In this document: in pieces, positions 1 through 9,990 of the stretch
How positions within the stretch are numbered: the stretch's first letter is position 1
How the letters are laid out: every line of letters begins with the position of its first letter
Assembly: GCF_932274485.2 (NCBI RefSeq)
Contig: NC_065880.2
Coordinates: forward strand, 8,037,695-8,101,694
Direction: 5' to 3'
Source: Patella vulgata
Lineage: Eukaryota > Mollusca > Gastropoda > Patellidae
Length of the DNA: 64,000 nt
Notes under the pieces: generated by a model
Database searches by the model: none
The model's input: only the letters and a program-made list of their open reading frames with translations
What the model was told of the DNA's origin: nothing
Translations under genes and position numbers: made by a program

Positions 1-50
1 GAAAATTGTGACAAAAAACTGAGCTGGCCTTATCATTTAGCACTTACCAC
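1..50 (-). mobile_element. MITE-D end fragment, cut by window edge
   Basis: The reverse complement reads GTGCTAAATGATAAGGCC followed by AGCTCAGTTTTTTGTCAC, which matches the left end of the MITE-D copies at 23097, 27905 and 30598. The rest lies outside the window. Confidence 0.6.
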
Positions 51-69
51 TACCGACGATATATAGAGG

Positions 70-383
70 ACCAGTGGCTAAGTGGGTAAGACGCTGGCTC
101 TCTAGCCTGGAGGTCGGGTGTTCGATCCCTGCATTCGGAGGGGCCGACAAGGAAATCTGTCTAGTCGTTCGGATGGGACGAAAAACCGAGGTCCCGTGTA
201 CACATTGGCGTGCACGTAAAAGATCCCTTGACAGTTGGAATTCGATATAAGAGTAGGCCGTAGTGCCGCTGTCCGGGCAAAATTTCCTTCATAGCACACT
301 GTATGGCGTATGCCCGTCTTCATTATCCCAGTTCGGAGCAAAACAGTAGGACGTTAAACCCCATTTCATTTCATTTCATTTAT
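70..383 (+). mobile_element. SINE-B copy, internally shortened
   Basis: tRNA-like head (GTGGCTAAGTGGGTAAGACG; B box GTTCGATCCC near 120), then the central block (GCGTGCACGTAAAAGATCCC), then the tail GACGTTAAACCCC with (ATTTC)n. About 50 bp between head and central block are missing relative to the full copy at 48809. Confidence 0.85.
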
Positions 384-391
384 ATAGGACC

Positions 392-535
392 AGGGAAAAT
401 TTACCAATGAGTACGCTGTATGGATATGCCCAGTTGGATCAGAAAAATTTGACGTTAAACCTCATTTCATTTCATGTCTTTATTAGCTCAGGCGGTTCAG
501 AAAAGTAGGACATTGAACCAGTGTATTCATTTCGT
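392..535 (+). mobile_element. Two degraded SINE-B 3' ends in tandem
   Basis: Two successive remnants (about 392-475 and 476-535) each end with a GACGTTAAAC- or GACATTGAAC-like tail and a CATTTC motif. Both are 5'-truncated and diverged. Confidence 0.6.
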
Positions 536-901
536 ATTTTATAGAGAGATACACGTCAACATTATTACATAATGTAAACGAATTCGATCGTTTATTAAGT
601 AAAAACAGTAAGTTTCATAGCAAATAATGGTGTGATTGTTTAAACGAAATTGGAACTTACAATTTGTTTAGGATTGTATTGTTAATGAATTGCAAGGGAA
701 GATAATTTGGACAGCGATAAATGTTCCCATGACACCTAAATTGGAACCTATGATAGAAAGACCTGCATCATTGATCAAGAGGAAACGGTAATGATCAGAA
801 CACACGCTTACATTTTATATGGCGGCTGTAATAAGTTTCATGAATCAGGTTTATAAAAAACAAATTTCCAAGCGGTATATTTCTTGTGCAATTCTCAATT
901 A

Positions 902-903
<2 letters not shown>
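536..903. other. AT-rich spacer, nothing recognised
   Basis: No repeat shared with the rest of the window and no convincing ORF. Confidence 0.5.
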
Positions 904-932
<29 letters not shown>

Positions 933-1395
933 GTGAAATGAAATGGGGTTCAACGTCCTACTGTTCTGCTCCGAACTGGGCTAATGAAGAGGGGCATACG
1001 CCATACAGTGTACTATGCGGGAAATTTTGACCGGACAGCGGCACTACCGCCTACTCTTATATCGAATTCCAACTGTCAAGGGATCATTTACGTGCACGCC
1101 AATGTGTTCACTGAACCTCGGTTTTTCGTCCCATCCGAACGACTAGACAGGTGTCCTTGTCAGGCCCTTCGTCCTGCATCACTGACAAGAGTTTAACGTC
1201 TTTCGAAACAAACTATGTCATTTCGGGACTAGCGTAGGGGTCTTTAGCAGTGGGAGGAAACCGGCGAAAAACCAAGAGGTTGGGCAGGCGACCGACCCCT
1301 TGTCACATACAAGCGGAGAATCGAAATCACGCCTCTTGACTCAGTGATCGACCTTGTGATTTCACGCACACGCGTTAAACTACTAGACCCCCCCC
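904..1395 (-). mobile_element. SINE-A copy interrupted by a SINE-B
   Basis: A (GA)n tail at 904-932 is separated from the SINE-A body (about 1193-1395: CATTTCGGGACTAG, TCTTTAGCAGTGGGAGGAAACC, tRNA head ending in a C run) by a SINE-B in the same orientation. Confidence 0.75.
934..1193 (-). mobile_element. SINE-B nested in SINE-A tail
   Basis: Begins GAAATGAAATGGGGTTCAACG (reverse of the tail) and runs through the central block to CATCACTGACAAGAG. The tRNA head is missing, so the copy is 5'-truncated. Confidence 0.8.
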
Positions 1396-1515
1396 CCCCC
1401 CGTCGATTATTAAACAACTGAGTTTCGTTTTCTGTTTTGAATATTATTACAAGCCCGGGACAGTTCATCGCAGTGGACGCTTACGGCTGGCCCCTGGATC
1501 CACTCACTTCAATTG

Positions 1516-1919
1516 CAATCTGATTAAAACACAGATCCTATTCCGCTTCCATTTTCAAAGTTCAAAATTTCGTTTTACTTGTCTTCACAACACTAGGATC
1601 TGGAGTTGTTATATAACCCGCGTTCTGGTTGAAGTGGGGGACTAGCCAATGAAACGGTGTGTGACGGCGAAGTGGGGGACTAGCCAATGAAACGGTGTGT
1701 GACGGCGAGTTCTTGGCGTGTGATGCACGGAACTGTGGGTAAACCACTAGAAACGTCAACGCTGATAGATTAATCAATAACTGACGACATAGGGTCAAAA
1801 GCCGCTCGTTTAAGCTCTGACGCGACCTTCGGCTACAACCGGTCAGATCTTCATGCAGTGTAGGCCATCGAAAGTATAAAAAACGAAACGAAATATAGAT
1901 CTGTATTCTAATCAGATTG
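1516..1919 (+). mobile_element. MITE-C copy 1
   Basis: Ends are CAATCTGATTAAAACACAG and its near-perfect inverted counterpart ending CAGATTG. The flanking 9-mers CTTCAATTG and CTTGAATTG (8 of 9 identical) look like a target-site duplication. No coding capacity, so it is non-autonomous. It carries an internal 38-bp tandem duplication. Confidence 0.85.
1631..1706. repeat. 38-bp perfect tandem duplication in MITE-C copy 1
   Basis: The unit starting GAAGTGGGGGACTAGCC occurs twice in a row without a difference. The other MITE-C copies carry it once, so it is recent and specific to this copy. Confidence 0.9.
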
Positions 1920-2099
1920 CTTGAATTGATAATTATTATTTATTTCTTGCAATGTCTATGTAGTTTGTCTTGTCCGCAGGTTTGTCTTCAGGGTTTTGTT
2001 TTGCATGCTGTGTGGTTCTCCTGTTCTTACTAATCGAACTGGTTAAATACGTGTATTCCAAATAAAGTACCGATGAGATAACATTCGCCTGGTTTGCTA

Positions 2100-2468
2100 C
2101 AATCTGGTTAAAACACAGATCCCATTTCGTTTCGTTTTTATAGTTCAAAATTTCGTTTTACTTGTCTTTACTACACTTTGATCTGGAAGACTTGTTATTT
2201 AACTCGTGTTCTGCTTGAAATGAGGGGTCAGCCAATCAAATGGTCTGTCGAATCGAGTGTTTGACCTTTTTTGCCCGGAACTGTGTGTAATCCACTAGTA
2301 AAATCAATGCTGATTGGTTAATCAAATGTCTGACGTCATAGTTCAAAAGTCGGTTTTTTGACCCCTGACGTGACCTATCGCTATAACTTGTCAGATCTTC
2401 ATGTAGTGTAGGCCATCGAAAGTATAAACAAACGAAACGAAATATAGATCTGTATTTTAATCATATTG
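2100..2468 (+). mobile_element. MITE-C copy 2
   Basis: TIRs CAATCTGGTTAAAACACAG and TCATATTG. Flanked on both sides by the identical 9-mer GGTTTGCTA, an exact target-site duplication. Same orientation as copy 1. Confidence 0.88.
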
Positions 2469-2528
2469 GGTTTGCTAGGTCCCTATTATCACGATTCGTG
2501 CTACGATTGAAATCGTGGTTTTAATCGT

Positions 2529-2529
<1 letters not shown>

Positions 2530-2572
<43 letters not shown>

Positions 2573-2852
2573 GGGAAATGGAGTAGTTAAACGTCCACTC
2601 GACACAAACCAGGTCATTTCGGGACTAACATTTGGTTCAATTTTATTTCAATAATTCGCTTGCGCGTAGGGGGCTTTAGCAGTGGTGGGGGAGGGGGACC
2701 GGAGAACTCGGAGAAAACCCACGAGATTGGACAGGCGACCCTACTTCTTGTCACGTCCAACCGGGGAATCAAAACCACGCCAGTTGACTCAATGACAGAC
2801 CTTATGATACAACGCTCACACGCTAACCATTCGGCCATCGAACCCCCGTTTA
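2530..2852 (-). mobile_element. SINE-A, near full length
   Basis: (GA)n then a G run, tail GTTAAACGTCCACTCGACAC, central GGACCGGAGAACTCGGAG block, and tRNA head ending TCGGCCATCGAACCCCC. The run of 14 G replaces the usual GAAATGGGG junction. Confidence 0.88.
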
Positions 2853-2993
2853 CCAAATTGGAAACCTTTCAAACCTATAACTATCTTGGCAAGCAAACGG
2901 TCGGAATCGCGCCACTTCCTCTTTGTCTTCGAACTAAGTTTAGGCTAACGACTAGAACTACCGGAACTCTTCAGGGGAGATAATTCGACGATC

Positions 2994-3559
2994 AGGGAGA
3001 TATATAGGAGGCTTTTGCATGCCCATTTTTGTTGATTTGTTCGCCTAGAATGGACGAAGATTGTTTGAATTAACATTTTCTGCCAGGTTTTGGTAAATAT
3101 TCATGATTTTGAGGCGGAAAGATAATGGGGTTATCAGGTTGGCTACGGTGATATGTACGGCAACTAGTTACATGTTTTTAGTATGCTTCTTCAAGTTTGT
3201 GTATCTCAAAATTTTGGTGGTCAACCTCATACAAATTTCAGTGCAAAGACATGACCATTTGTTCCTTTGTCTGTAGTGAAAAGCATTCAGCCCAACGAAA
3301 ATTTTGGGAAAAGTTGGAGGTGGGCAAAGAGGCCAGAATTAACATTGAAGTCAATGGGGAAATTAATGGTGGTCTGCCTCCATCAGGGAGATATATAGGA
3401 GGCTTTTGCATGCCCATTTTTGTTGATTTGTTCGCCTAGAATGGACGAAGATGGTTTGAATTAACATTTTCTGCCAGGTTTTGGTAAGTTGGAGGTGGGC
3501 AAAGAGGCCAGAATTAACATTGAAGTCAATGGGTAAATTAATGGTGGTCTGCCTCCATA
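2994..3559. repeat. Partly duplicated two-module repeat
   Basis: Module 1 (from GGGAGATATATAGGAGGC) occurs at about 2994 and again at 3385, about 103 bp each. Module 2 (from GTTGGAGGTGGGCAAAG) occurs at about 3314 and 3487, about 72 bp each. The order 1-x-2-1-2 indicates a local duplication. No protein homology recognised. Confidence 0.75.
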
Positions 3560-3841
3560 CGGAAATACTTGATATTTGCTGAACAAATTTGAAGATATTT
3601 CATTACTGGCGACCGAACTGGTCCTGACCCGACAGGGATTATGATGGCCTTTAATAATTATAATAAAAAAATAAGTTTGTTTATTATATTATATCTATCA
3701 TGAAATCTTGACGTGACCCAGACATATTGTTTGATATTAATACATTGATCTCAGTAAATATCTAATACCTATGTAAATATGTAATATAATCAGTATGCTA
3801 GATCCAGATAAAGAGGCGGTGCTTCTTGTTATATGTAATGG
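3560..3841. other. AT-rich spacer
   Basis: Nothing recognisable. Confidence 0.4.
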
Positions 3842-4056
3842 GAGAGTCGATGGCCGAATGGTTAGCACGTGAGCTCTGCATTATAAGGTCTGTCATTAAG
3901 TCAACTGGCGTGGTATCGATTCCCCGGTTGTAGGGGAACCGGAGGAAACCCACGAGGTTATACAGGTGACCTAGTCCTTGCCACGTACAACCTGTGACTC
4001 AGTGGCACACCTTATGATACAACGCACACGCGCTAACTATTCGGCCACCCAACCCC
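3842..4056. mobile_element. SINE-A inverted pair (head-to-head remnant)
   Basis: 3842-3933 is a + strand SINE-A head (GATGGCCGAATGGTTAGC to GATTCCCCGGTTGTA). It is joined at once to a - strand SINE-A piece (about 3935-4056, GAAACCCACGAGG to GGCCACCCAACCCCCC). The two tRNA heads can fold on each other. Confidence 0.75.
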
Positions 4057-4230
4057 CCGATCATCAATACGACCTTTAAGGTCGGTCTTTTTGGTACCTG
4101 GAACTCGGATTTGCCATCATCAAAATTAAACGACAATCTTCACAATCATGACGCAATCGCTTGGCATTGAGTAAGACGCTAGGTCTCTAATCAGGGTGTG
4201 ATGGTGGTGGCATATTCCATTCCATTGTGG

Positions 4231-4320
4231 GGGGGTTGGATGGCTGAATGGTTAGCGTGCGCGCGCTGTATCATAAAGTCTGTCATTGAGTCGACTGGCG
4301 TGGTTTCGAATCCCCGGTTG
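4231..4320 (+). mobile_element. SINE-A tRNA head alone, with 11-bp TSD
   Basis: About 90 bp, GGGGGTTGGATGGCTG to AATCCCCGGTTG, covers only the tRNA-related head with A and B boxes. The exact 11-mer TTCCATTGTGG flanks it (4220-4230 and 4321-4331), so it is a complete insertion without SINE body or tail. Confidence 0.85.
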
Positions 4321-4425
4321 TTCCATTGTGGAACAAGAAGGTTCCTCGTGATTTCTCGGCGTGGTTTCTCCTTTTAGTGGTGATGGGACGAAAACCGAGG
4401 GTCTGTGAAAGTTGAAATCCGAAAT

Positions 4426-4788
4426 GAAATGGGGTTTAACGTCCTACTGTTCTGCTACTAAACTGGGCTAATGAAGACGGGCATACGCCATACAGTGAGC
4501 TATGAGGGAAGTTTTGCCCGGGCAGCGGCACAACGGCCTACTCTTATATCGAATTCCAACTGCCAAGGGATCTTTTACGTGCACGCCAATGTGTACACGG
4601 GACCTCGGTTTTTGGTCCCATTCAAACGACTAGACAGCTGTCCTTGTCAGGCCCTCCGGCCTGCATCAGTGACAAGGGGAAACCACGCTGGAAAATCTGG
4701 ATGAACTTTCTCGGTCAATGCAGGGATCGAACACCCGACCTCCAGGCTAGCGGGCCAGCGTCTTACCCACTTAGCCACGTGATCCCCC
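4426..4788 (-). mobile_element. SINE-B, full length, 14-bp TSD
   Basis: Runs from the (AAATG) tail to the tRNA head (reverse: GCCAGCGTCTTACCCACTTAG). Flanked by TTGAAATCCGAAAT at 4412-4425 and 4789-4802. Confidence 0.92.
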
Positions 4789-4935
4789 TTGAAATCCGAA
4801 ATAAAAGTACACCGTAGCGCTACTGACCGGTCAAAATGTCCGTCAATGTGTTTCACAAGGCTAATGTCCGTTCTTCATTAGACTGGTTAGCGCAGAAAAG
4901 CCGAACGTTAAACCCCTTTTCATTTAATTTCTGAT

Positions 4936-5859
4936 GGAAACATTATCATTACAAATCCGTATGAAATACTGTAGACCTTAGATCGCTGGGTTATCGAAAG
5001 TTTCAGTATCTCAAACCCTAAGATAATTTGATGGCTCGAATCAGTTCCGGTCACATGAGTGATCATCTATTTCCGTTAGAACTGCTAGAGCAGACGACAG
5101 GCCATGATAGATGATGAAGGGACGTATTACAGGATGAGACATCTTTTAATCTGGCGATCGAAATTGCGATATAAAGTTTCACCTCTGTTCCTCGGTTGCT
5201 CCAAGAGAAAAATATCTCATCAACTCGTCACGATCTCGTTCAAGACGATCAAATAGCAGAACAATTCCTATCAAACATCACCAGGGAACGACAATTTCCT
5301 TTTAAGGAAGTACGGAGCGTGCAGCATGCAACTCTAGAAGGGGATCACGCCATTGTGTATCCGCGCAGTGAATTAAAGCTGGCGTCCGATTGGTCTAAAA
5401 CAAAATAGATCGGAAGAAGATGCCGTATTGACTGATGCGGTGATATTGTAAATTTGATCAAGTTAGAATTCAATGCCACATTTGTGAAGAAGTTAATTTT
5501 TATTTATCCAAGGCTGACTTCACAAGCAATGGAAATTAGTTTTATTTATGTTAATTGGTCACCAAAGTGTTTATGGTGGCATGCAATTTGTCAATAGATT
5601 CTAACAGTATATCATGCTCGAATAATCTCATCGATAATTAAACAGGAGCAGGGGTGGATAAAAAAGGGTGTAGTTGGAGGTCAGCTACATAAAAAGAAAA
5701 TTGTAAAACAACACTTTATGAGAAAAGTGTAACGGTCGTGTGCTTTATCCTTTATCATCAGATGGTTGGATGGGATTAGCATCCAAAGCGCGAAATAATG
5801 ATATAAACATGTGTGATATCACAATGAATGCTTTGCATCAATGAAATTGAATCACAATG
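4936..5859. other. Unassigned spacer
   Basis: AT-rich DNA without a recognised repeat. A 70-codon open frame at 5196-5408 on + shows no familiar motif and I do not call it a gene. Confidence 0.4.
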
Positions 5860-6000
5860 TGGTAGGAAACCAGAGGACCCTGAGAAACCCCACGAGGTTG
5901 GAGAAGCGAATTATTGAAAAAAAATTGAACCATATGTTAGTCCCGAAATGACTTAGTTTGTGTAGAGAGGACGTTGACACCCCCCCCCCCCCCCCCCCCG
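5860..6000. mobile_element. Chimeric SINE-A fragment (two orientations)
   Basis: A - strand central block (GGTAGGAAACCAGAGGACCC) is fused to a + strand 3' half (GCGAATTATTG, CATATGTTAGTCCCGAAATG) that ends in a run of about 21 C. Confidence 0.7.
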
Positions 6001-6186
6001 CCATTGAAAGCAAGTGGTCGTATTGGTTAAAGACTATACTGTCACATATGTTCAATCATTGGGCACGAGACAATTAATTAAGAAATTGATTTCTTCTGTC
6101 TTAACCAAAAGGGAATTTCCTATTATTAAATGGACGAGGGAACGATACTATCGATATTTTATAATATTTTGAGCTGCGAGTTTTCA

Positions 6187-6192
<6 letters not shown>

Positions 6193-6225
<33 letters not shown>

Positions 6226-6370
6226 TTAACGTCCACTCGACACAAACTAGGTCATTTCGGGACTAACATATGGTTTAATTTTATTTCATTAATTAGCTTG
6301 CGCGCAGAGGTCTTTATCAGTGTGAGGAAACCGGAGGACCCGGAGAAAACCCACGAGGTTGGACAGGCGA
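6193..6370 (-). mobile_element. SINE-A, 5'-truncated, 11-bp TSD
   Basis: (GA)n, tail and body up to GGTTGGACAGGCGA. The tRNA head is missing. Flanked by TTTCACATCGA at 6182-6192 and 6371-6381, so truncation happened at insertion. Confidence 0.9.
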
Positions 6371-6540
6371 TTTCACATCGAAGGATGGTTTTTCGTAAAA
6401 AAAAAATACGTATGCTTTTGATAATCATTGAAACATCGTGATGAAAATCAGTAAAAAATTATTTTTACTACAGTTTGTTTTCAGGATTTTTTTATTTTTT
6501 GGTTTCTAACCTCCTACTACTAAAGACCCCCAAGACTCGG

Positions 6541-6838
6541 TGGGGGGGGGGGGGGGTTGGATGGCCGAATGGTTAGCACGTGTGGGCTGTATCATAAAGC
6601 CTGTCATTGAGTCAACTGGCCTGGTTTCGAATCCCCGGTTGTACATGACAATGAGTAGGGTCGCCTGTCCAACCTCGTGGGTTTTCTCCGGGTCCCCCGG
6701 TTTCCTCCCACAGCTAAAGACCCCTACGCGCAAGCGAATTTTTGAAATAAAATTAAACCATATGTTAGTCCCGAAATGACCTAGTTTGTGTCGAGTGGAC
6801 GTTAAACCCCATTTCTCTCTCTCTCTCTCTCCCTAACT
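6541..6838 (+). mobile_element. SINE-A, full length, 12-bp TSD
   Basis: A G run, then GGTTGGATGGCCGAATGG head, central block, CGTTAAACCCCATTTC tail and (CT)n. CCCAAGACTCGG flanks both sides (6529-6540 and 6839-6850). Confidence 0.93.
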
Positions 6839-6850
6839 CCCAAGACTCGG

Positions 6851-7138
6851 ACAAACACCGATCACAGATCAAGAAGACGATGTGACTTTACGATGTAAGT
6901 GAAAGGTTAGCAAAAATGCTATCAATAAACACGATGACTACTTTTCCATCGACTCGACTAATCTGTTAAAAGCTTTCACTAATTGACTGGACATTGGTTC
7001 CACTATAATCACCCGAATCTACAGAGATAACTGGTCACTGGCCTACAATCACTGACATCTATCAACTAAATCAACTTAATGGCGAACTGGACACATTATA
7101 CCAAAACAAATCGCTTTAATTTTTCTCTCTTCATTCGA
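6851..7138. other. Spacer without recognised content
   Basis: No repeat or ORF that I can support. Confidence 0.4.
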
Positions 7139-7221
7139 CCCTACGATAACAGATTTTCATTCTTATTTTCCGTATATTTTTTGCTGGCTCGGCGAATATG
7201 GCGCTAACTCACTACCCAGGA
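7139..7221 (-). repeat. SINE-A 3' flank shared with 44842-44926
   Basis: About 83 bp from CTACGATAACAGATTTT to GGCGCTAACTCACTACC lies directly downstream (in SINE sense) of the SINE-A at 7222. The same segment lies next to another SINE-A at 44927. The elements therefore moved together with flanking DNA. Confidence 0.8.
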
Positions 7222-7470
7222 GGAGAGAGAAACAGGGTTTAACGTCCACTCGACACAATCTAGGTCATTTCAGGAGTAACACATGGTTCACTTATATTTC
7301 AATAATTCGCTTGCGCGTATGGGTCGTTAGCAGTGGGAAGGAACCAAAGGACCAGGAGAAAACCCACGAGGTTGGAAAAGCAACCTATTCTTCTTTGTTA
7401 CGTACAACCGGGGAATCGAAACCACGCCAGTTGACATAATGACAGTTAACTATTCAGCCATCCAACCCCC
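7222..7470 (-). mobile_element. SINE-A with shared 3' flank
   Basis: Short GAGAGA tail, GGTTTAACGTCCACTCGAC, central block, and head to CAGCCATCCAACCCCC. Internal losses in the head region. Confidence 0.85.
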
Positions 7471-7581
7471 TCTTCCAGAAAATTAAAGAGTGTTCGTAAT
7501 GATACTTGGCCATGCAATCTAGAAATAATTAACTCAATACATCCATAATAATGCAATAATCACTATTTGTCAATTCCACCA

Positions 7582-7934
7582 TTCAAAGAGCTAAGTCGCA
7601 AATATTTGTTACCTAGAAATTGGCCGCAACGCATATAATAATGTAATATGAATGTATATGCATGTAAACTGAATTTCATTCAATGTAATTTACATTCAAT
7701 CGTTTCTATTTTTACTGTAATTTCTATTCAGTTATGTTCGGCAAAATATGCCAGAAGTCTCAATCGAATGGCAATTTCTAGCGTCTGGTTATTCCAGTCT
7801 ACACCGATAGTATTTATTGCGCATTCTTTCCCGGTAAGATCACAATATCAATGTTGATTTAAATTGACAAATAATTCGCGTTTTCAACGTCGTAGACTTT
7901 GGATGATATTGAGTTAGAGACTTAGCTAATTTAA
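7582..7934 (+). mobile_element. MITE-G copy 1 (deletion derivative)
   Basis: Starts TTCAAAGAGCTAAGTCGC (mutated TTAA end) and ends GAGACTTAGCTAATTTAA. The inner sequence, for example CAGTTATGTTCGGC and CGTCTGGTTATTCCAG, matches copies at 22021 and 57772. About 150 bp present in those copies are absent. Confidence 0.8.
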
Positions 7935-8054
7935 GTATCATCATTAAATTTTTTTGGTTGCAAGCTGTTTAAAATTGTTGTTAAAGAATTTACAAGTTCC
8001 ACCGTTTTGTTTCCCGTAGCGAACACTACAAACAACCAACCAACCGACCAACGA

Positions 8055-8112
8055 ACCCGTCTTCATTTTCCCAGTCGGAGCAGAACAGTAGGACCGTAAA
8101 CTCCATTTCATT
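8055..8112 (+). mobile_element. SINE-B 3' tail fragment
   Basis: CCCGTCTTCATTTTCCCAG to ACTCCATTTCATTT: only the last ~58 bp of SINE-B. Confidence 0.75.
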
Positions 8113-8229
8113 TGTTGTCCGTTTTTAAATAACCAACCCCTTTTTATGAAAATGTTTCCAAGCCTTTGTTCTGTAATTTCTATCACGTGTAAAATGTAAA
8201 TTGTTTCAATGGCATTTAGTAATTGAACT

Positions 8230-8335
8230 ATAGTATACAGGTCACAATTCTATGGAATACAATTACGGCTTATTACTGCGCTACGTTTCGACTAGGCGTC
8301 TCTAGTCATTATCAAGCTATGATAACTTTATTAAA
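8230..8335 (-). repeat. Repeat H copy 1, possible Penelope-type end
   Basis: About 95 bp also present at 36249-36340. On the - strand it reads AATGACTAG-loop-CTAGTCGAAACG. The short stem followed by GAAAC resembles a decayed hammerhead-ribozyme core like those in Penelope-element terminal repeats. The CUGAUGA box is imperfect, so this remains a suggestion. Confidence 0.4.
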
Positions 8336-9148
8336 TTAGATTACCTTTTTTAGGTACATGTAATTAAGGGGTAGGTCATGTTGTGAATTTGCATCTTGCT
8401 CCGATTATTCGCTTTATGGTTACGCTCAGGAATAACAATACCACAATTCGTTTCTACATTTTATTGTCCAGCGTTGGATAGATAGGTTACAGGCATATAT
8501 TACAATTAACGTCATCCTCCCTATCTCTCGACCCCAACCAACTGGATGTCCAGCGGCTGCACACACAGGTTACAAGCATAGATTACAATTAACGTCACCC
8601 TCTCGACCCCAACCAACTTGCTAGGGCGAGTCTACTGATAGAACTTGCTACATCTTTCCCTCTTAAAATCTGTCTGGTACCTAAATGATGTCTAAATCCT
8701 AGCGTCCAAGCAGAAGAGGCTGTGAGTATGCCTTCTGAGAACCCTGCATGATGTCTTCGCTCGGCCTGTAAGCCCAGGCGGCTAACGGTGTGTCTCTCTG
8801 GGAAGCCCACATGATGTCTTCCCTAGGAGCTCCAAATAATGTCTAAAGAAAATTAATCGCTCTCGTTCTTATTACGAGGATACATGCATGAGTCATGGAC
8901 TGACCCCTGGGAATTGGACCAGGTACTTCCTTTATCTGATTGGTCAGCTGCACAGAGGCTACCCTAAATTTCAACACAGTGTACTTATATGGTCACCAAG
9001 GAGAACGCATGGGATTGCCATATTTGGATTACCAGACTATGATTTCATTGGCCGATTTTAACCTACCAGAGACCTATCCTTGTTAGCCTAGTTCTCATTG
9101 TCACTGGTACTATCTAACGACTTCGATACATTAACTAGAGCGTCTTTT

Positions 9149-9152
<4 letters not shown>
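8336..9152. other. Unassigned region with a small internal duplication
   Basis: About 8475-8545 and 8560-8620 share GGTTACA then ATTACAATTAACGTCA and CTCTCGACCCCAACCAACT. The phrase CATGATGTCTTC recurs near 8750 and 8810. No protein motif recognised in the 71-codon - strand frame there. Confidence 0.45.
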
Positions 9153-9186
<34 letters not shown>

Positions 9187-9297
9187 CCACTCGACACAAA
9201 GTAGGTCATTTCGGGACTGATTTCAATAATTCGCTTGCGCGTAGGGGTCTTTAGCAGCGGGAGGAATCCGGAGGATCCGGAGAAAACCCACGATGTT
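9153..9297 (-). mobile_element. SINE-A, 5'-truncated
   Basis: (GA)n, CCACTCGACACAAAGTAGG, central block to GAGAAAACCCACGATG. The head is replaced by a tandem duplication. Confidence 0.85.
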
Positions 9298-9305
9298 GAA
9301 CTTAA

Positions 9306-9424
9306 ATAAACTCTACAGTATATTATAAGCCCCATAGTATTACATAATACACGTAAAGTGTTTAGATAAACTCTATAGTGTATTATAAGCCCCATAGTAT
9401 TACATATACACGTAAAGTGTTTAG
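9306..9424. repeat. ~60-bp tandem duplication
   Basis: The unit from ATAAACTCTACAGTATATT occurs twice with few differences, ending GTAAAGTGTTTAGA. Confidence 0.85.
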
Positions 9425-9701
9425 ACCTATGTGAATAAGGAATTCCTTTTGCCACGTATATGATTATGAATATGAGGGATGTCTTTATTCTATCCCTGAC
9501 AAAAACACATTTATTCCTCTCATTTTTGTTTTTTAGTGTCTCATGGGCCTTTTAATTTGTAGACTGTTTTATTATGTAAATAAATCTATTACCTAACATT
9601 CTAATAAACATGATCTTCTTGTAAACGTTTCTAATTCAATAATTCTGGAGATAAATAAAATAAAACCAAGTACGAACAATCCAAACCATTAGACATAATT
9701 C

Positions 9702-9908
9702 CAAGTCCTAAAAAAACGGTATAGGCAAAATAGTGTAGGCAGCAAATGGACTGTTCAACGTGTACAAAATGCACGACAAACAGTGGTAAGAGGTGTCCGT
9801 AAGAGTAAGCTTACCCCGCCTGACGCCACACCCGCCATAGCTGCATCTAAACCATTAGAACTTTATTACAGGCGAAGTAAAGAGCTTGTTATAGTCAAAA
9901 CTATATAG
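9702..9908 (+). CDS. Unrecognised open stretch, possible exon fragment (weak)
   Basis: An open frame of about 68 codons without a good ATG reads ...KWTVQRVQNARQTVV and later KSKLTPPDATPAIAASKPL, then stops at 9906. The composition looks more protein-like than its AT-rich surroundings. I recognise no family and see no clear splice sites, so it may be a chance frame or a transposon relic. Confidence 0.15.
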   Translation, partial: QVLKKRYRQNSVGSKWTVQRVQNARQTVVRGVRKSKLTPPDATPAIAASKPLELYYRRSKELVIVKTI

Positions 9909-9990
9909 AGATATAAATAGTATGCATTGTAAATTAAATACAATTAGATAACAGAGAAAACTCAAACACAATACACATATTAAGATTTAA

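Larger units (their letters stand above)
4163..4935 (+). mobile_element. Old SINE-B carrying two later SINE insertions
   Basis: A diverged + strand SINE-B in pieces: head near 4163-4200 (GAGTAAGACGCTAGGTCTC), central part 4332-4425 (GGGACGAAAACCGAGG), tail 4803-4935 (GAACGTTAAACCCC). A SINE-A head and a full SINE-B were inserted into it later. Confidence 0.65.

Noticed and set aside
102-341. Recurrent 60-110-codon frames reading MKTGIRHTVCYEGNFARAAAL... (also at 984, 4471, 15600 region, 17172, 25097, 35056, 35933, 46101, 46623, 56802)
   Set aside because: They are translations of SINE-B in one frame. Their similarity is the similarity of the SINE, not a protein family.
2614-2856. Recurrent frames reading MAEWLARARCIIRSVIESTGVVSIPRLYVTRSRVACPTSWVFSGSSGFLP (also 6540, 18774, 25960, 52387, 61728) and the antisense GVFSSGRKPEDPEKTHEVGQATLLLVTYNRG
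   Set aside because: These are SINE-A read in two directions.
6130-6441. 103-codon frame with (RE)n repeat, and similar RERERE frames at 10837, 18953, 21737 and 23689
   Set aside because: Translation of (GA)n SINE-A tails.
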